A stretch of DNA of 64,000 bases from Nitrospira sp. (GCA_030653545.1 JAURZE010000022.1:372001-436000), one strand, 5' to 3'; counted from the stretch's first letter, positions 1 through 8,217 are shown. A program made the numbers and translations. Notes: generated by a model from the letters alone, not told the origin.

Positions 1-228
1 GAACAGCTTGTTCTGCACCCAACGTAGCTCTTCTTCGAGGATGCCCGCCGCTGAATACTCGTCGAGCATGTCGGCATTCATCGCGCGCACGACTCCGATT
101 GACGCGTTCAACTCATCGATCGTCCCATAGGCCTCGACCCGCAGACTGTCTTTCCAGACCTGCTGGCCTCCCGCAAGACGCGTTTTACCCGCGTCGCCTG
201 TCCTCGTATAGACTTTGGTAATACGCAT
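1..228 (-). CDS. pduO: PduO-type cob(I)alamin adenosyltransferase, N-terminal part
   Basis: Transfers the adenosyl group of ATP to Co(I) corrinoid, making adenosylcobalamin in the cytoplasm. Only the first 76 residues are in the window; the gene runs off the left edge. The N-terminus carries the PduO/MMAB ATP-binding signature TRTGDAGKT (residues 8-16) followed by RLAGGQ, and then a helix with TIDELNASIG, all typical of this trimeric family. The ATG at 228 follows an AAGGAG Shine-Dalgarno seven bases upstream. It is the last visible gene of the btuB-cobB-cobO run, 11 bases after the CWC gene. This family is unrelated in fold to CobO, so the locus has two independent adenosyltransferases. Family call is firm; the exact substrate cannot be told from the fragment. 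Confidence 0.9.
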   Translation of the reverse strand, partial: MRITKVYTRTGDAGKTRLAGGQQVWKDSLRVEAYGTIDELNASIGVVRAMNADMLDEYSAAGILEEELRWVQNKLF

Positions 229-239
229 GCCTTCGCTCC

Positions 240-446
240 TTATGTCTGAGCCTCTTTCAGCCTCGCCGAAAGAGTTCCCTGGTGTACCTTTTCAAGACAG
301 GTCGGGCACAAGCAATCTTTGTATCGTGCCGCGATCCAATCCATCTGATCTTCCGTGATGCCGATCTTCCCACACCAACATTGATATCCGCCACAGGTGA
401 AGGCCTCGCCGCAAGCTTCGCACGTCTTGGTGACCGGTCCTCTCAA
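240..446 (-). CDS. Small cysteine-rich CWC-family protein
   Basis: A 68-residue protein of unknown function with a tight cysteine pattern: CEACGEAFTC at residues 9-18, then CWC at 23-25, and a CLCPTC group at 45-50. This matches the bacterial Cys-rich CWC family (I recall it as a small Pfam family with no known function) and suggests a structural metal, probably zinc. The only usable start is TTG at 446, which overlaps the cobO stop as TTGA, with GGAG just upstream at short spacing. It lies between two adenosyltransferase genes and is surely co-transcribed with them. Whether it has any role in corrinoid or metal handling is unknown; location is the only hint. Confidence 0.75.
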   Translation of the reverse strand: MRGPVTKTCEACGEAFTCGGYQCWCGKIGITEDQMDWIAARYKDCLCPTCLEKVHQGTLSARLKEAQT

Positions 447-1045
447 AACTCCACCCCCGGCTGCGCCTTAATGCCTTTGCGAAAGGGATGTTTGATCTGC
501 TTCATCTCCGTGACCAGATCGGCTTCTTCTATCAAGACGTCCTTCGCCCCACGCCCCGTCAGCACCACATGCTGCATGGGAGGGCGTGCACGCAGTGCGG
601 TCACTACCTCGGCCACATCCACATAGTCCTGCTGTAGCGCGATATTGAACTCATCGAGAATGACCATCGCATAGGAGGGATCCCGCAAGAACCCACAGAC
701 GGTCTTCCAGGCTTCTTGAGCGAATCTCGCATCTCGCTCACGGTCCTGCGTTTCCCAGGTATAGCCTTCACCCATTCGAAGAAACGTGACGCGATCGCCG
801 AACGATTGCAACGCCCGCTCTTCCGCGGTATCGATCGCCCCTTTGATGAATTGAACCACGGCCACCTTCATCCCGTGCCCGATACATCGGAGAGCCATCC
901 CGAGCGCAGCGGTCGTTTTGCCTTTCCCTGCGCCGGTGTAGATCAGCAGCAGCCCCTTCTCTTCTTGCGCCGCCTCAATGCGCCGATCGACCGAGGCTTT
1001 GAGTCGCTCCATCTTTGCTTTATGTTCATCCTGCTCCGTCATCAT
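443..1045 (-). CDS. cobO: Cob(I)yrinic acid a,c-diamide adenosyltransferase (CobO/BtuR type)
   Basis: Adenosylates reduced corrinoids (cobyrinate diamide, cobinamide or cobalamin) in the cytoplasm. The 200-residue length is normal for the family. The phosphate loop GAGKGKTTAA lies at residues 38-47 after a short basic N-terminal helix, followed by VVQFIKG and, further on, VILDEFNIAL and VVLTGRGA, all hallmark CobO/BtuR segments. The start ATG at 1045 overlaps the cobB stop as ATGA, so cobB and cobO are translationally coupled. The gene stops inside the TTG start of the CWC gene. With CobB upstream and BtuBFCD alongside, it probably serves late corrinoid assembly and salvage of imported corrinoids, under the btuB riboswitch. 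Confidence 0.95.
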   Translation of the reverse strand: MMTEQDEHKAKMERLKASVDRRIEAAQEEKGLLLIYTGAGKGKTTAALGMALRCIGHGMKVAVVQFIKGAIDTAEERALQSFGDRVTFLRMGEGYTWETQDRERDARFAQEAWKTVCGFLRDPSYAMVILDEFNIALQQDYVDVAEVVTALRARPPMQHVVLTGRGAKDVLIEEADLVTEMKQIKHPFRKGIKAQPGVEF

Positions 1046-2427
1046 CGTCCTCCCTGCGTTCCGCGAGCAGACGCGACCAAGGACGCCGCGACCTGTGGCT
1101 GACTGGAGAAATGAAGGTGCGTATAGAGCGCCACCACATTGCCGATCGATAGCCCATCCGGCCCCTTCGATTCTCCTCGAACATCCGTCAGCCCACAGAC
1201 ATGGGTCAACGAGCCTTTCGAAACTACTGTCGAATAATGAAATTCGTGGCCCCGCACCGTCAGGCCCGCTGCGCCAAGAATACAGGGCCGGGTAAGCTCC
1301 ACCGTCCGGTATCCCAGCGTCAAGCCTGGCTTCCGCATCACCGCTTCGGCAGGAAACAACCCGACCATTTCATGGGGCCGCCCCTCGAAGTCGCGAATGG
1401 CTTGCGTGAGGTACATCATGCCGCCGCATTCCGCATAGATCGTCCCACCCCTCCCGGCAAATTCTCTAATGGAGGTACGCATGGTGATATTTTCCGCCAA
1501 CGCCGTGCCGTGCAGCTCAGGATAGCCACCACCGAGATACAGCATGGCCACATCATCAGGTATGGCGTGGTCTGTCAGTGGAGAAAATGGAACCAGCTCG
1601 GCCCCCTCCGCTTCCAGCAGTTCAAGATTCTCAGGATAGTAGAAGCAAAAGGCCTGGTCCCTCGCAACACCTATGCGAACTCCCATCTTCCCCCTCCTTT
1701 GTAAGGAGCGGGACGGGGAGGTAGCATCTTTCATCCCACCGGCCGATCGAGCCATTGCCTCGATTCGATCCAGATCGATGGTGTCAGCAGCAGCCTTCGC
1801 CAGTCGGTCATATAGTTCGCCGGTGCCTTGCTCCATCGCGGTCACCAGTCCGAGGTGACGATCGGCGATCGTGACGGCCTGATCCGACCGCAAATACCCG
1901 ACCACCACCACGTTCGTGTGCTGCTCGACCGTGTCCTTGAGCAGCTGGTAGTGTCCCTCGCTGTCGACCCGATTAAACAAGACACCCGCGACCTTCAACG
2001 TCGTATCGAACTGCGCGTACCCCGACACTATCGCCGCAGCGGAACGCGCCATGGCGCTCCCGTCGATGACAAGCAACACGGGCGCATCCAACTGCTTGGC
2101 CAGTTCAGCCGTGCTGCCGATCTCGTTTACCGGCGAACTGCCGTCGAACAATCCCATCATCCCTTCGACGATCGAGATATCCGCATCGGCTGCAGCCCGG
2201 CCAAAGACTTGGCGATTGAGCGCCGCTCCCAGCATCCAGCCATCCAGGTTGCGAGAGGCACGACCGGTGGCCGCCGTATGATGGCCGGGATCGATAAAAT
2301 CAGGCCCGGCCTTGAACGGCTGCACCCTGCGGCCCCGCTGTCGCAGAGCCGCCAGGATCGCCAACGTGACCGTCGTCTTGCCGACACCACTCGCCGTGCC
2401 GGCAATGACCAGTCTCGGATGAGTCAT
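1042..2427 (-). CDS. cobB: Cobyrinate a,c-diamide synthase
   Basis: Amidates the a and c side chains of (hydrogeno)cobyrinate using glutamine and ATP. The 461-residue protein has the expected two domains: an N-terminal dethiobiotin-synthetase-like ATPase with GTASGVGKTT at residues 10-19 and VEGMMGLFDG around 87-96, and a C-terminal class-I glutamine amidotransferase with the nucleophile C334 in YAECGGMMYL and the GHEFHYS segment near 393-399. The frame is open upstream to 2526, but the ATG at 2427 aligns with the family start, has GAGGT upstream, and lies 10 bases past the btuB stop. It ends in an ATGA overlap with cobO. CobB and CbiA are homologous; which branch is used here cannot be read from this gene alone. 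Confidence 0.93.
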   Translation of the reverse strand: MTHPRLVIAGTASGVGKTTVTLAILAALRQRGRRVQPFKAGPDFIDPGHHTAATGRASRNLDGWMLGAALNRQVFGRAAADADISIVEGMMGLFDGSSPVNEIGSTAELAKQLDAPVLLVIDGSAMARSAAAIVSGYAQFDTTLKVAGVLFNRVDSEGHYQLLKDTVEQHTNVVVVGYLRSDQAVTIADRHLGLVTAMEQGTGELYDRLAKAAADTIDLDRIEAMARSAGGMKDATSPSRSLQRRGKMGVRIGVARDQAFCFYYPENLELLEAEGAELVPFSPLTDHAIPDDVAMLYLGGGYPELHGTALAENITMRTSIREFAGRGGTIYAECGGMMYLTQAIRDFEGRPHEMVGLFPAEAVMRKPGLTLGYRTVELTRPCILGAAGLTVRGHEFHYSTVVSKGSLTHVCGLTDVRGESKGPDGLSIGNVVALYTHLHFSSQPQVAASLVASARGTQGGR

Positions 2428-2437
2428 GCACTCAACC

Positions 2438-4417
2438 TCATGGTTTAGCACTAAATGCGACACGCACGCCGCCAAATATCGAGCGAATCGGAACCCCGGC
2501 ACTGGCGATCTCCTCGTACTTTTCATTGAAGAGGTTTTCCGCGCGGAGGTAGACCTGCACCTGCTTCGTCACATCATACGTAGCCGCCAGCGACCAGACA
2601 TCGAACGCCCGGAGGCTTTGATTGTTTCCTGTGGTGTTAAACCGCGAGCCTACATAACGGCCCGTGACGGTGACCCACATCGGCTCGATGGGTTGATACC
2701 CGATCACCATACTCCATTGATCGATCGGCCATCGCGGGAGACGTGCCGCCGTATCAAGATCTCGAGTCAAAGTATTCGTATACTGCGCCTGGAAAGTGAG
2801 GCCCCGGAGAAACTGTCGCTCGCTGGTATAGGCGTATGACAGACTGGCCTCCCACCCCTTCGTCGACGCGTCACCGAGTTGCTGCGGACAGAACCCGAAC
2901 GTACTAAACGGCGCACAAAACACGGGGTCGTTGGTCGTCACGATCAGATTGCGGTAGCGGTTCCAGAAAAACCCTCCGCTGAGCTTGAGAGACTTAGAAA
3001 GGAAGAACTGATCGACCCCCACATCCATGCTCTGACTCTTTTCCGGGCCGAGATTCGGATTACCGAAATTAGGAAAGTACAACTCATTCATGCTCGGTGC
3101 ACGGAAACCCGTTGAATAGCTGGTACGGAGTTTCGTGTCGGTCTCCTTGCTATAGTAGCCACCGGTCAATCGATAGGTCGTGGCATTGCCGAACACGTTA
3201 TAGCTGTCGTAACGAACGCCCGCCGTCCCAAAGAGACGATCCCAGAGATTGACCTGAGCCTGGGCAAATCCCGCATTCGAACTCAAAATCCGATTGGTCA
3301 GACCGGTATCGTTTTCACCTTGCTGCTCCCGAAACTGATAGCCCCCGCTGAGCAAAAGCATCTCGGTGATACGGAAATCGTGCTGCCATTCGATCCGATT
3401 GGATAACACCCGCGTCTCATTCGGCGTGCCAAAGGGAGTGCTGAATGCGCCCGTGACCAAGTTTCGCTGTAACGTACCAGGCAAGAACAGCGACGCCTCC
3501 TGCGCCCGCGAGAGCGTCAGTTTCTGCGACCACCATTCCGTCAACGGTTGCTGATAGCTTCCGCTAAAAATATAATCCTGGCTCCGACTCTTCGATCCGA
3601 ACACATCACTCGGAGACGTCGCCGAAACACTGTCAAGTGCCACATCGGAATTGGTCCATCTGAAATTGAAATCAAGACGCCCGTCTTTCGGCAGATCCAC
3701 ACCCACGCGAGCAGAGCCCGTCCAGTTTCGATAGGAATCCCGCTCCGTGGCGCCCCGCCGGTAATTGACTGCGGAAAAGCTGGAGGTATCCCAACGAGAC
3801 AGCGCCAAGCTATAGTCCACAATCCCTTGCTTGCCTGAAACCGTCCCGCCTTCACGCACAGTAGCAAACGAACCGTATTCAAGGAAGGCGCCCACGGTCG
3901 GAGGCCCCTGCCCTTTCTTCGTGGTGATATTGATGACGCCGCCCATCGCATCCGCTCCGTACAGCATGCTCTGCGCCCCTCGAAGAATCTCGATCCGCTC
4001 GATGTTGTCGGTCGTCAGGTTGGCGAAATTGTAGCTCCCAGTCGTTGCACTATTGACGATGGCTCCATCGATGAGCACCAGCGTTTGAGCTGACCCGCCT
4101 CCCCGGATCCTGACACTCACGTCTGTCCCCGGACCGCCGCCGGAAAATGCCGCCACGCCCTGAGCCAAACGGAGTGCATCGATCACGCTTCGAAGATTCT
4201 GCCGTTTCATATCCTCAGCCGTGATCACCTCAACTGCACTCGTGACCCGAGTAACCGGAATCGGCGTCTTCGTGGCGCTGACAACGACCTCGGGGGTCTC
4301 AATGATGTCGGCCTGATCGGCCATGGCGACTTCTTGCTGGGCGCGCGCCGAATGGATGGGGATGAGAAAGCAGAGGAGACAGACACACCGAATCAATCGA
4401 TCGATGAACAACAACAT
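2438..4417 (-). CDS. btuB: TonB-dependent outer-membrane vitamin B12 receptor
   Basis: Takes up cobalamin across the outer membrane with TonB energy. The 659-residue product begins with a signal peptide (hydrophobic to about residue 26, cut after SARA), then a TonB-box-like stretch PEVVVSATKTP near 43-53 and a plug domain with RGGGSAQTLVLIDG and RIEILRGAQSMLYGADAMGG. A 22-strand-type barrel fills the rest, ending with the conserved ENLFNEKYEE. The ATG at 4417 has AGGGAG upstream. The cobalamin riboswitch just upstream (4455-4612) makes a corrinoid substrate very likely. Downstream it is followed by cobB-cobO, so outer-membrane uptake and adenosylation share one leader. The C-terminal residue is Pro rather than the usual aromatic, a small oddity. 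Confidence 0.93.
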   Translation of the reverse strand: MLLFIDRLIRCVCLLCFLIPIHSARAQQEVAMADQADIIETPEVVVSATKTPIPVTRVTSAVEVITAEDMKRQNLRSVIDALRLAQGVAAFSGGGPGTDVSVRIRGGGSAQTLVLIDGAIVNSATTGSYNFANLTTDNIERIEILRGAQSMLYGADAMGGVINITTKKGQGPPTVGAFLEYGSFATVREGGTVSGKQGIVDYSLALSRWDTSSFSAVNYRRGATERDSYRNWTGSARVGVDLPKDGRLDFNFRWTNSDVALDSVSATSPSDVFGSKSRSQDYIFSGSYQQPLTEWWSQKLTLSRAQEASLFLPGTLQRNLVTGAFSTPFGTPNETRVLSNRIEWQHDFRITEMLLLSGGYQFREQQGENDTGLTNRILSSNAGFAQAQVNLWDRLFGTAGVRYDSYNVFGNATTYRLTGGYYSKETDTKLRTSYSTGFRAPSMNELYFPNFGNPNLGPEKSQSMDVGVDQFFLSKSLKLSGGFFWNRYRNLIVTTNDPVFCAPFSTFGFCPQQLGDASTKGWEASLSYAYTSERQFLRGLTFQAQYTNTLTRDLDTAARLPRWPIDQWSMVIGYQPIEPMWVTVTGRYVGSRFNTTGNNQSLRAFDVWSLAATYDVTKQVQVYLRAENLFNEKYEEIASAGVPIRSIFGGVRVAFSAKP

Positions 4418-4423
4418 GACGAA

Positions 4424-4443
4424 ACTCCCTTGTGCTCGAAGGG
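4424..4443 (-). promoter_or_regulatory. btuB: Hairpin masking the btuB Shine-Dalgarno
   Basis: Read on the minus strand, CCCTT (4439-4443) can pair with AAGGG (4427-4431) across a 7-base loop. AAGGG is the core of the btuB ribosome-binding site, 9 bases before the ATG. No U-run follows, so this looks like a translational output for the riboswitch just upstream. The pairing is seen in the sequence; the regulatory role is inferred. Confidence 0.5.
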
Positions 4444-4454
4444 TTCAGTCGAAT

Positions 4455-4612
4455 CAACTGCGGGCTGGGTCTCCTGACTTGCGGATCGTCGCTTCTCTGC
4501 GCCTTCCCATATGCCGAAGCACACAGTGGCATGATGCAGACTTACTCCCCGCTGACAGTGGCGGCACCGTGATGGATTTGCACCATCTTCCCCGTCCCCC
4601 GCGTCGTTTCTA
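4455..4612 (-). promoter_or_regulatory. Cobalamin riboswitch in the btuB leader
   Basis: The minus strand shows the B12-element landmarks in order: GGTGCAAATCCATC, then GCCGCCACTGTCAGCGGGGA, GGGAAGGCGC, and the B12 box AAGTCAGGAGACCCAGCC (about 4461-4481). The 3' edge lies some 40 bases from the btuB ATG. Boundaries are approximate, since I placed them by motif and not by covariance model. It controls btuB-cobB-cobO and the genes after them. A weak promoter could lie just upstream (TTTAAC, 16 bases, TAGAAA) but is not convincing. Confidence 0.93.
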
Positions 4613-4708
4613 CAAAACTCCCTTTCACGTTAAAATGATCGTCCCCCCTCACATCAGCCCGTCACGGCCGGGGACATGACCGTGCGGAATTGCATCTAAC
4701 CGAATCGA

Positions 4709-5566
4709 TCAACCCGGCAGCGTGACGCGCGGGCGACCGCTAGACGGATGCGCATCGACGACGACGTCGCAGCCATACACCGCCCGTAAGCTCTCCGGCG
4801 TGATCGTCTCCATGGGCGAACCGATTCGAACAATCCGTCCATCCTTCAACATGATGATCCGATCGCACGACTGACTGGCGACATTCAAATCATGCGAGAC
4901 CAGCACGACCGTGAGCTGCCGTTCATGTTGCAGCCGGCTGATGAGCGCACAAATCTCAATCTGGTGGTTGATGTCGAGAAAAGCCATCGGTTCATCCAGC
5001 AAAAGAACGCTGGGTTCCTGCGCCAATGCCCGTGCAATCATCACCCGCTGGCGCTCGCCACCCGAGAGGTCGGACACGAGGCGCCCGGCCAATGCCACCA
5101 CATCCGTCTCGACCATCGCTTGATGCGCTTGCCGCAAATCATGTTCAGACTCATCACCGATCCCCATCCCCCACCAGGACCCACGGCGATGCGGGAAGCG
5201 TCCCATGAGGACGGTTTCCGCCACCGTAAATGGAAATACCTGCACATATTCCTGCGGAACCACGGCAATGGCACGCGCCAGGAGGGGTGGATCCATCCGT
5301 CCGATCGACTGGTCTCCGAGCCGAATGTGTCCTGAACTTGTCTGTAAGAGCCCTGCCAACAGTTTGAGCAACGAGGACTTCCCCGAGCCGTTGGGTCCGA
5401 CAATGCCCAACATTTCTCCCGCTCGCACATCGAATGAGAGGTCCTCGACCGTCCAGGGCCTCCCCGGTTGATCGGTCCGATAGCGAAACGAGACCCGGTC
5501 GACCTGCATGGCCGTACCTGAAGCGCACGCGACGGGCACGGAGGCCCCTGTTAATTGCCTATCCAC
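4709..5566 (-). CDS. btuD: Vitamin B12 ABC transporter ATPase
   Basis: ATPase subunit of the inner-membrane cobalamin importer. Walker A is GPNGSGKS (residues 57-64), the signature is LSGGE (167-171) and Walker B with the catalytic Glu is SVLLLDEP (186-193), followed by the D-loop LDINHQ and the switch His in VLVSHDL. About 285 residues is slightly longer than E. coli BtuD. The frame begins at GTG 5566, abutting the btuC stop; an in-frame ATG at 5509 with AGG seven bases upstream is the alternative and would trim 19 residues of low-similarity sequence. Substrate is inferred from btuC and btuF next door and the riboswitch upstream of btuF; siderophore and heme ABC ATPases look alike in sequence. 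Confidence 0.9.
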   Translation of the reverse strand: MDRQLTGASVPVACASGTAMQVDRVSFRYRTDQPGRPWTVEDLSFDVRAGEMLGIVGPNGSGKSSLLKLLAGLLQTSSGHIRLGDQSIGRMDPPLLARAIAVVPQEYVQVFPFTVAETVLMGRFPHRRGSWWGMGIGDESEHDLRQAHQAMVETDVVALAGRLVSDLSGGERQRVMIARALAQEPSVLLLDEPMAFLDINHQIEICALISRLQHERQLTVVLVSHDLNVASQSCDRIIMLKDGRIVRIGSPMETITPESLRAVYGCDVVVDAHPSSGRPRVTLPG

Positions 5567-5567
5567 G

Positions 5568-6716
5568 TCACAACATCCGATCTTTGCGCCAGAGCAGGAG
5601 ATACAGAAAAAATGGACCGCCCGCGAGCGCCGTCACGATCCCGACGGGGATTTCAGCCGGCGCCAGGATGGTCCGCGCCAGCGTGTCGGAGATGACGAGA
5701 AACATACCGCCCACCAAGGCCGACGCAGGAAGCAAAAGCCGGTGATCAGACCCCACCACCAGGCGAACCGCATGCGGCACCACCATCCCCACAAATCCGA
5801 TCATCCCGCTCACTGACACCACGGCTCCGGTCAGCAAGGCCGTCAGGACGAACAACTGCTTCTTAATTCGCTCCGTCTCAATCCCCAGGGAGCGAGCCGT
5901 TTCTTCTCCCAGAGTCAGCACATTCAGCGCATTGGCCTTGTGCATCACAAGCGCCAACACGAACACCGCATACGCGACCAACACGCCCAAGGCCGGATAG
6001 CCGGGCGCCGTGAGGGATCCCATCAGCCAGGCCATCAGGCCCGCGGACCTGTTCGGTTCCATGATCGATGTGATGAACATGATCAGCGCGGTGAGAATCG
6101 CGTTCAGAATCACGCCGGCCAGCAAGAGACTATGCACGGGCAAGCGTCCCTGCGACTGCGCCAAACGATAGATCAGGAGCAGCGCCAGCAACCCGCCGGC
6201 AAAACCGCACAGGGGAAGCACGGGCAGCAACATCATCGAGGCCCCGATGCCCAGGAGCATAGCCAGCGCCGCCCCTAAGGCAGCGCCGCTGGAGACACCG
6301 AGCACATAGGGATCGGCCAAAGGATTTCTCAGCAACGCCTGCAAGGTCACGCCCACCGCGGCAAGGCTGCCCCCGACGACAAACCCCATCAACACGCGCG
6401 GCAGCCGGATGTGCAGCATGATGGTGGCCGCGGTATCCCCGCCGGCGGCTTCAGCATTCCCTGCCGTCAACAGCTGCGTCATGACGGACAGCAGCGTCGC
6501 GAGATCGACACGCGTCGCGCCAAACTGGAGGCATAGGATGCATACTGCGACGCTGGCCGCGGCCAACGCCCCCATCATACCCAACCACCGGCGGTGCGTC
6601 AGAATCGTACCCGCGCGCCGCCACTCATCCCGATGACCAGCAGTCCCTCCAGCGAGTCTGTTCGACGCGAGAGAGGGCGATTCGGAAGTCAGCAGTTGGG
6701 GAGATCCAGGCATCAT
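5568..6716 (-). CDS. btuC: Vitamin B12 ABC transporter permease (FecCD/BtuC family)
   Basis: Polytopic permease of the cobalamin importer, expected to form a homodimer with ten helices per subunit. Family landmarks are clear: RLPRVLMGFVVGGSLAAVGV, QALLRNPLADPYVLGVSSGA, and near the end the coupling-helix stretch GFVGMVVPHAVRLVVG, all signature FecCD segments. The N-terminus carries about 45 hydrophilic residues before the first helix, longer than usual. The start is uncertain: the frame opens at TTG 6758, inside btuF, while ATGs at 6716 and 6713 lie just after the btuF stop and are preferred here although their SD is weak. Co-transcribed with btuF upstream and btuD downstream. Confidence 0.92.
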   Translation of the reverse strand: MMPGSPQLLTSESPSLASNRLAGGTAGHRDEWRRAGTILTHRRWLGMMGALAAASVAVCILCLQFGATRVDLATLLSVMTQLLTAGNAEAAGGDTAATIMLHIRLPRVLMGFVVGGSLAAVGVTLQALLRNPLADPYVLGVSSGAALGAALAMLLGIGASMMLLPVLPLCGFAGGLLALLLIYRLAQSQGRLPVHSLLLAGVILNAILTALIMFITSIMEPNRSAGLMAWLMGSLTAPGYPALGVLVAYAVFVLALVMHKANALNVLTLGEETARSLGIETERIKKQLFVLTALLTGAVVSVSGMIGFVGMVVPHAVRLVVGSDHRLLLPASALVGGMFLVISDTLARTILAPAEIPVGIVTALAGGPFFLYLLLWRKDRML

Positions 6717-6729
6717 AAAGAATTCTTTG

Positions 6730-7728
6730 CTACGGTTGGGACGAAGGTCCGGCCGCAATCTCCGGGTGAAGAATGTTCACCAGCATCGTCAGCGCCTGGC
6801 CGATTCGAGGCCCGGGCCGGTTCAAGAGATCCGCGGGGATCTGATGCAGCCGCCCCCGCCGAACCGCTGTCATCGTCTGCCATTGCCGCCAGGCCTGCTG
6901 TTCACTATCCGAAATCCCTTCGGCTTTTCCGATCGGAAAGAGCAAGACTTCCGGGTCCTGTTGCAGCACGACCTCCAAACTCATCCGCGGATACGGGAGC
7001 TGGCTCTGGGCCGCGACGTTGGTGGCTCCCGCGATTCGAAGCAGCTGATCGATGAAACTTCCCGGCCCCACGGTAATCAATGGGTGACTATTGAGCACAT
7101 ACAGCACTCGCACGGGAGACATGTTCTGCATCCTCAGCCGGATAGCCGCCACGTCCTGCCGCAGCGTCATCGCGATGGCATTGGCCTGCACCGAGCGATC
7201 AAGCATGCGCCCCAGTGTCTGAATATGTCCGAGAATGTCCTCCACCGTTGTGGCGGACAGAATAAAGACCGGAACTTTCAACTGCTCCAGCTTCAGAATG
7301 ACGTCGGGCTTTAGAAATTCCTGTGGAGCCAAGACCAGGTCCGGCTGGAGAGCCATCAACGATTCAAGATTCGGATGGGCATACCCGAGCTTCGGCTTCG
7401 CTTTAGCCTCCGGGGGATAGTCACAAAAGTCCGTCACGCCGATGAGTTGCTCCCCGGCCCCGATGGCAAACAACATTTCAGTGACACTCGGCGCCAGCGA
7501 GACGATGCGCACCGGCGTCTTGGCCAAATACATTTTCCGGCCGGCGTCGTCGACAAACGACCGGGACGACACATGCGCCATAAACGGCATGCCGGTCAGA
7601 ATTCCCTGCTGACGCCGCGTCATATCCGCACAGCCCCCCTCACCGCAGGCCCAGGCGATGGACCCACCCGTCACGATGGCAACGGCCAACGTGACACCCG
7701 TCAGAATCCAGCGGCCACACGAGTTCAA
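6730..7728 (-). CDS. btuF: Cobalamin-binding periplasmic protein (BtuF family)
   Basis: Periplasmic solute-binding protein that delivers cobalamin to BtuCD. It has a signal peptide (hydrophobic stretch to roughly residue 25, ending in AWA), then the class III binding-protein fold with VSLAPSVTEMLFAIGAGEQL, GVTDFCDYPPEA and LNRPGPRIGQAL, which are typical BtuF stretches. The frame is open to TTG 7743, but that codon lies inside the stem of the riboswitch terminator (7738-7764). The TTG at 7728, preceded by GGGGA, starts after the U-run and still leaves a full signal peptide, so I prefer it. The C-terminus overlaps the upstream open region of btuC. It is the first gene under the second cobalamin riboswitch. 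Confidence 0.88.
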   Translation of the reverse strand: MNSCGRWILTGVTLAVAIVTGGSIAWACGEGGCADMTRRQQGILTGMPFMAHVSSRSFVDDAGRKMYLAKTPVRIVSLAPSVTEMLFAIGAGEQLIGVTDFCDYPPEAKAKPKLGYAHPNLESLMALQPDLVLAPQEFLKPDVILKLEQLKVPVFILSATTVEDILGHIQTLGRMLDRSVQANAIAMTLRQDVAAIRLRMQNMSPVRVLYVLNSHPLITVGPGSFIDQLLRIAGATNVAAQSQLPYPRMSLEVVLQQDPEVLLFPIGKAEGISDSEQQAWRQWQTMTAVRRGRLHQIPADLLNRPGPRIGQALTMLVNILHPEIAAGPSSQP

Positions 7729-7730
7729 AT

Positions 7731-7764
7731 AAAAAATCCCCAAGGCCTGACAGAGACCTTGAGG
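7731..7764 (-). terminator. Intrinsic terminator, riboswitch expression platform before btuF
   Basis: On the minus strand CCTCAAGG (7757-7764) pairs with CCTTGGGG (7738-7745) to give an 8-bp stem with an 11-base loop, followed at once by A and six U (7731-7736). It sits between the riboswitch aptamer and the btuF coding region, where a ligand-controlled terminator is expected. The stem and U-run are seen; control by cobalamin is inferred. Confidence 0.8.
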
Positions 7765-7827
7765 ATTGCACCCGGTTCTTCATCCTCGCCTGTTCCCCAG
7801 CCCTCGAGGGAACGATGGTCAATTCAT

Positions 7828-7974
7828 TGGGCAGGTCTTCTGGCTCATGGTTCACCCTACTCCCCGCGCCTTCCCATCCACCTGGTGGACAGTGGCAATG
7901 CCGGGTTTCGTCCCCATTCACAGCGGCGGGACCGCGAGGGATTTACACCCTCTTCCCTTACCCAAGAATCCTAA
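7828..7974 (-). promoter_or_regulatory. Cobalamin riboswitch in the btuFCD leader
   Basis: Minus-strand landmarks in order are GGGTGTAAATCCCTCGCGGT, CCCGCCGCTGTGA, GCCACTG, GGGAAGGCGCGGGGAG and the B12 box AGCCAGAAGACCTGCC (7831-7846). These match the conserved B12 element closely. It starts within about 10 bases of the predicted transcript start from the promoter at 7985-8014, and is followed by the terminator at 7731-7764. Edges are by eye. Confidence 0.94.
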
Positions 7975-7984
7975 TTGTGGGGGC

Positions 7985-8014
7985 ACAATAGGAGACCCTG
8001 CTGAATAATGTCAA
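7985..8014 (-). promoter_or_regulatory. Sigma-70-type promoter for btuFCD
   Basis: Minus strand shows a perfect -35 TTGACA (8009-8014), an 18-base spacer and a -10 TATTGT (7985-7990). Transcription would begin near 7978, immediately before the cobalamin riboswitch. The placement relative to the aptamer strongly supports it. Confidence 0.75.
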
Positions 8015-8217
8015 GTCCATTAATGACCGGATCGGTGTGCGACAATCGCAGGATTCAGTATCTCTCTGTTTCTAATCTAACCAGGAGAACAGCCTATCAA
8101 TGCGAGGTTAGAAGAGCTCCCAGGGTCGGCATGGGCCTTGCTGATCTCCATCCAGGCCACATCCGGGAGTTGCAGAAAGTTCTTCCACAACGACACGTAA
8201 CGAGGCTGAATCCATTC
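8015..8217. other. Divergent intergenic region with no clear gene
   Basis: Lies between the btuFCD promoter and the start chosen for the orphan gene at 8218. Its plus-strand frame stays open in phase with that gene back to an ATG at 8008, and an ATG at 8131 has AGGG five bases upstream, so a longer N-terminus is possible. No convincing plus-strand promoter, hairpin or RNA gene was seen. Confidence 0.4.

Noticed and set aside
2428-2526. Upstream extension of cobB by 33 codons
   Set aside because: Overlaps the btuB 3' end, and the family N-terminus with its phosphate loop begins at the ATG at 2427.
4618-4708. Terminator for btuFCD before the btuB leader
   Set aside because: A short CACGG/CCGTG pairing exists, but the stem is only 5 bp and no U-run follows.
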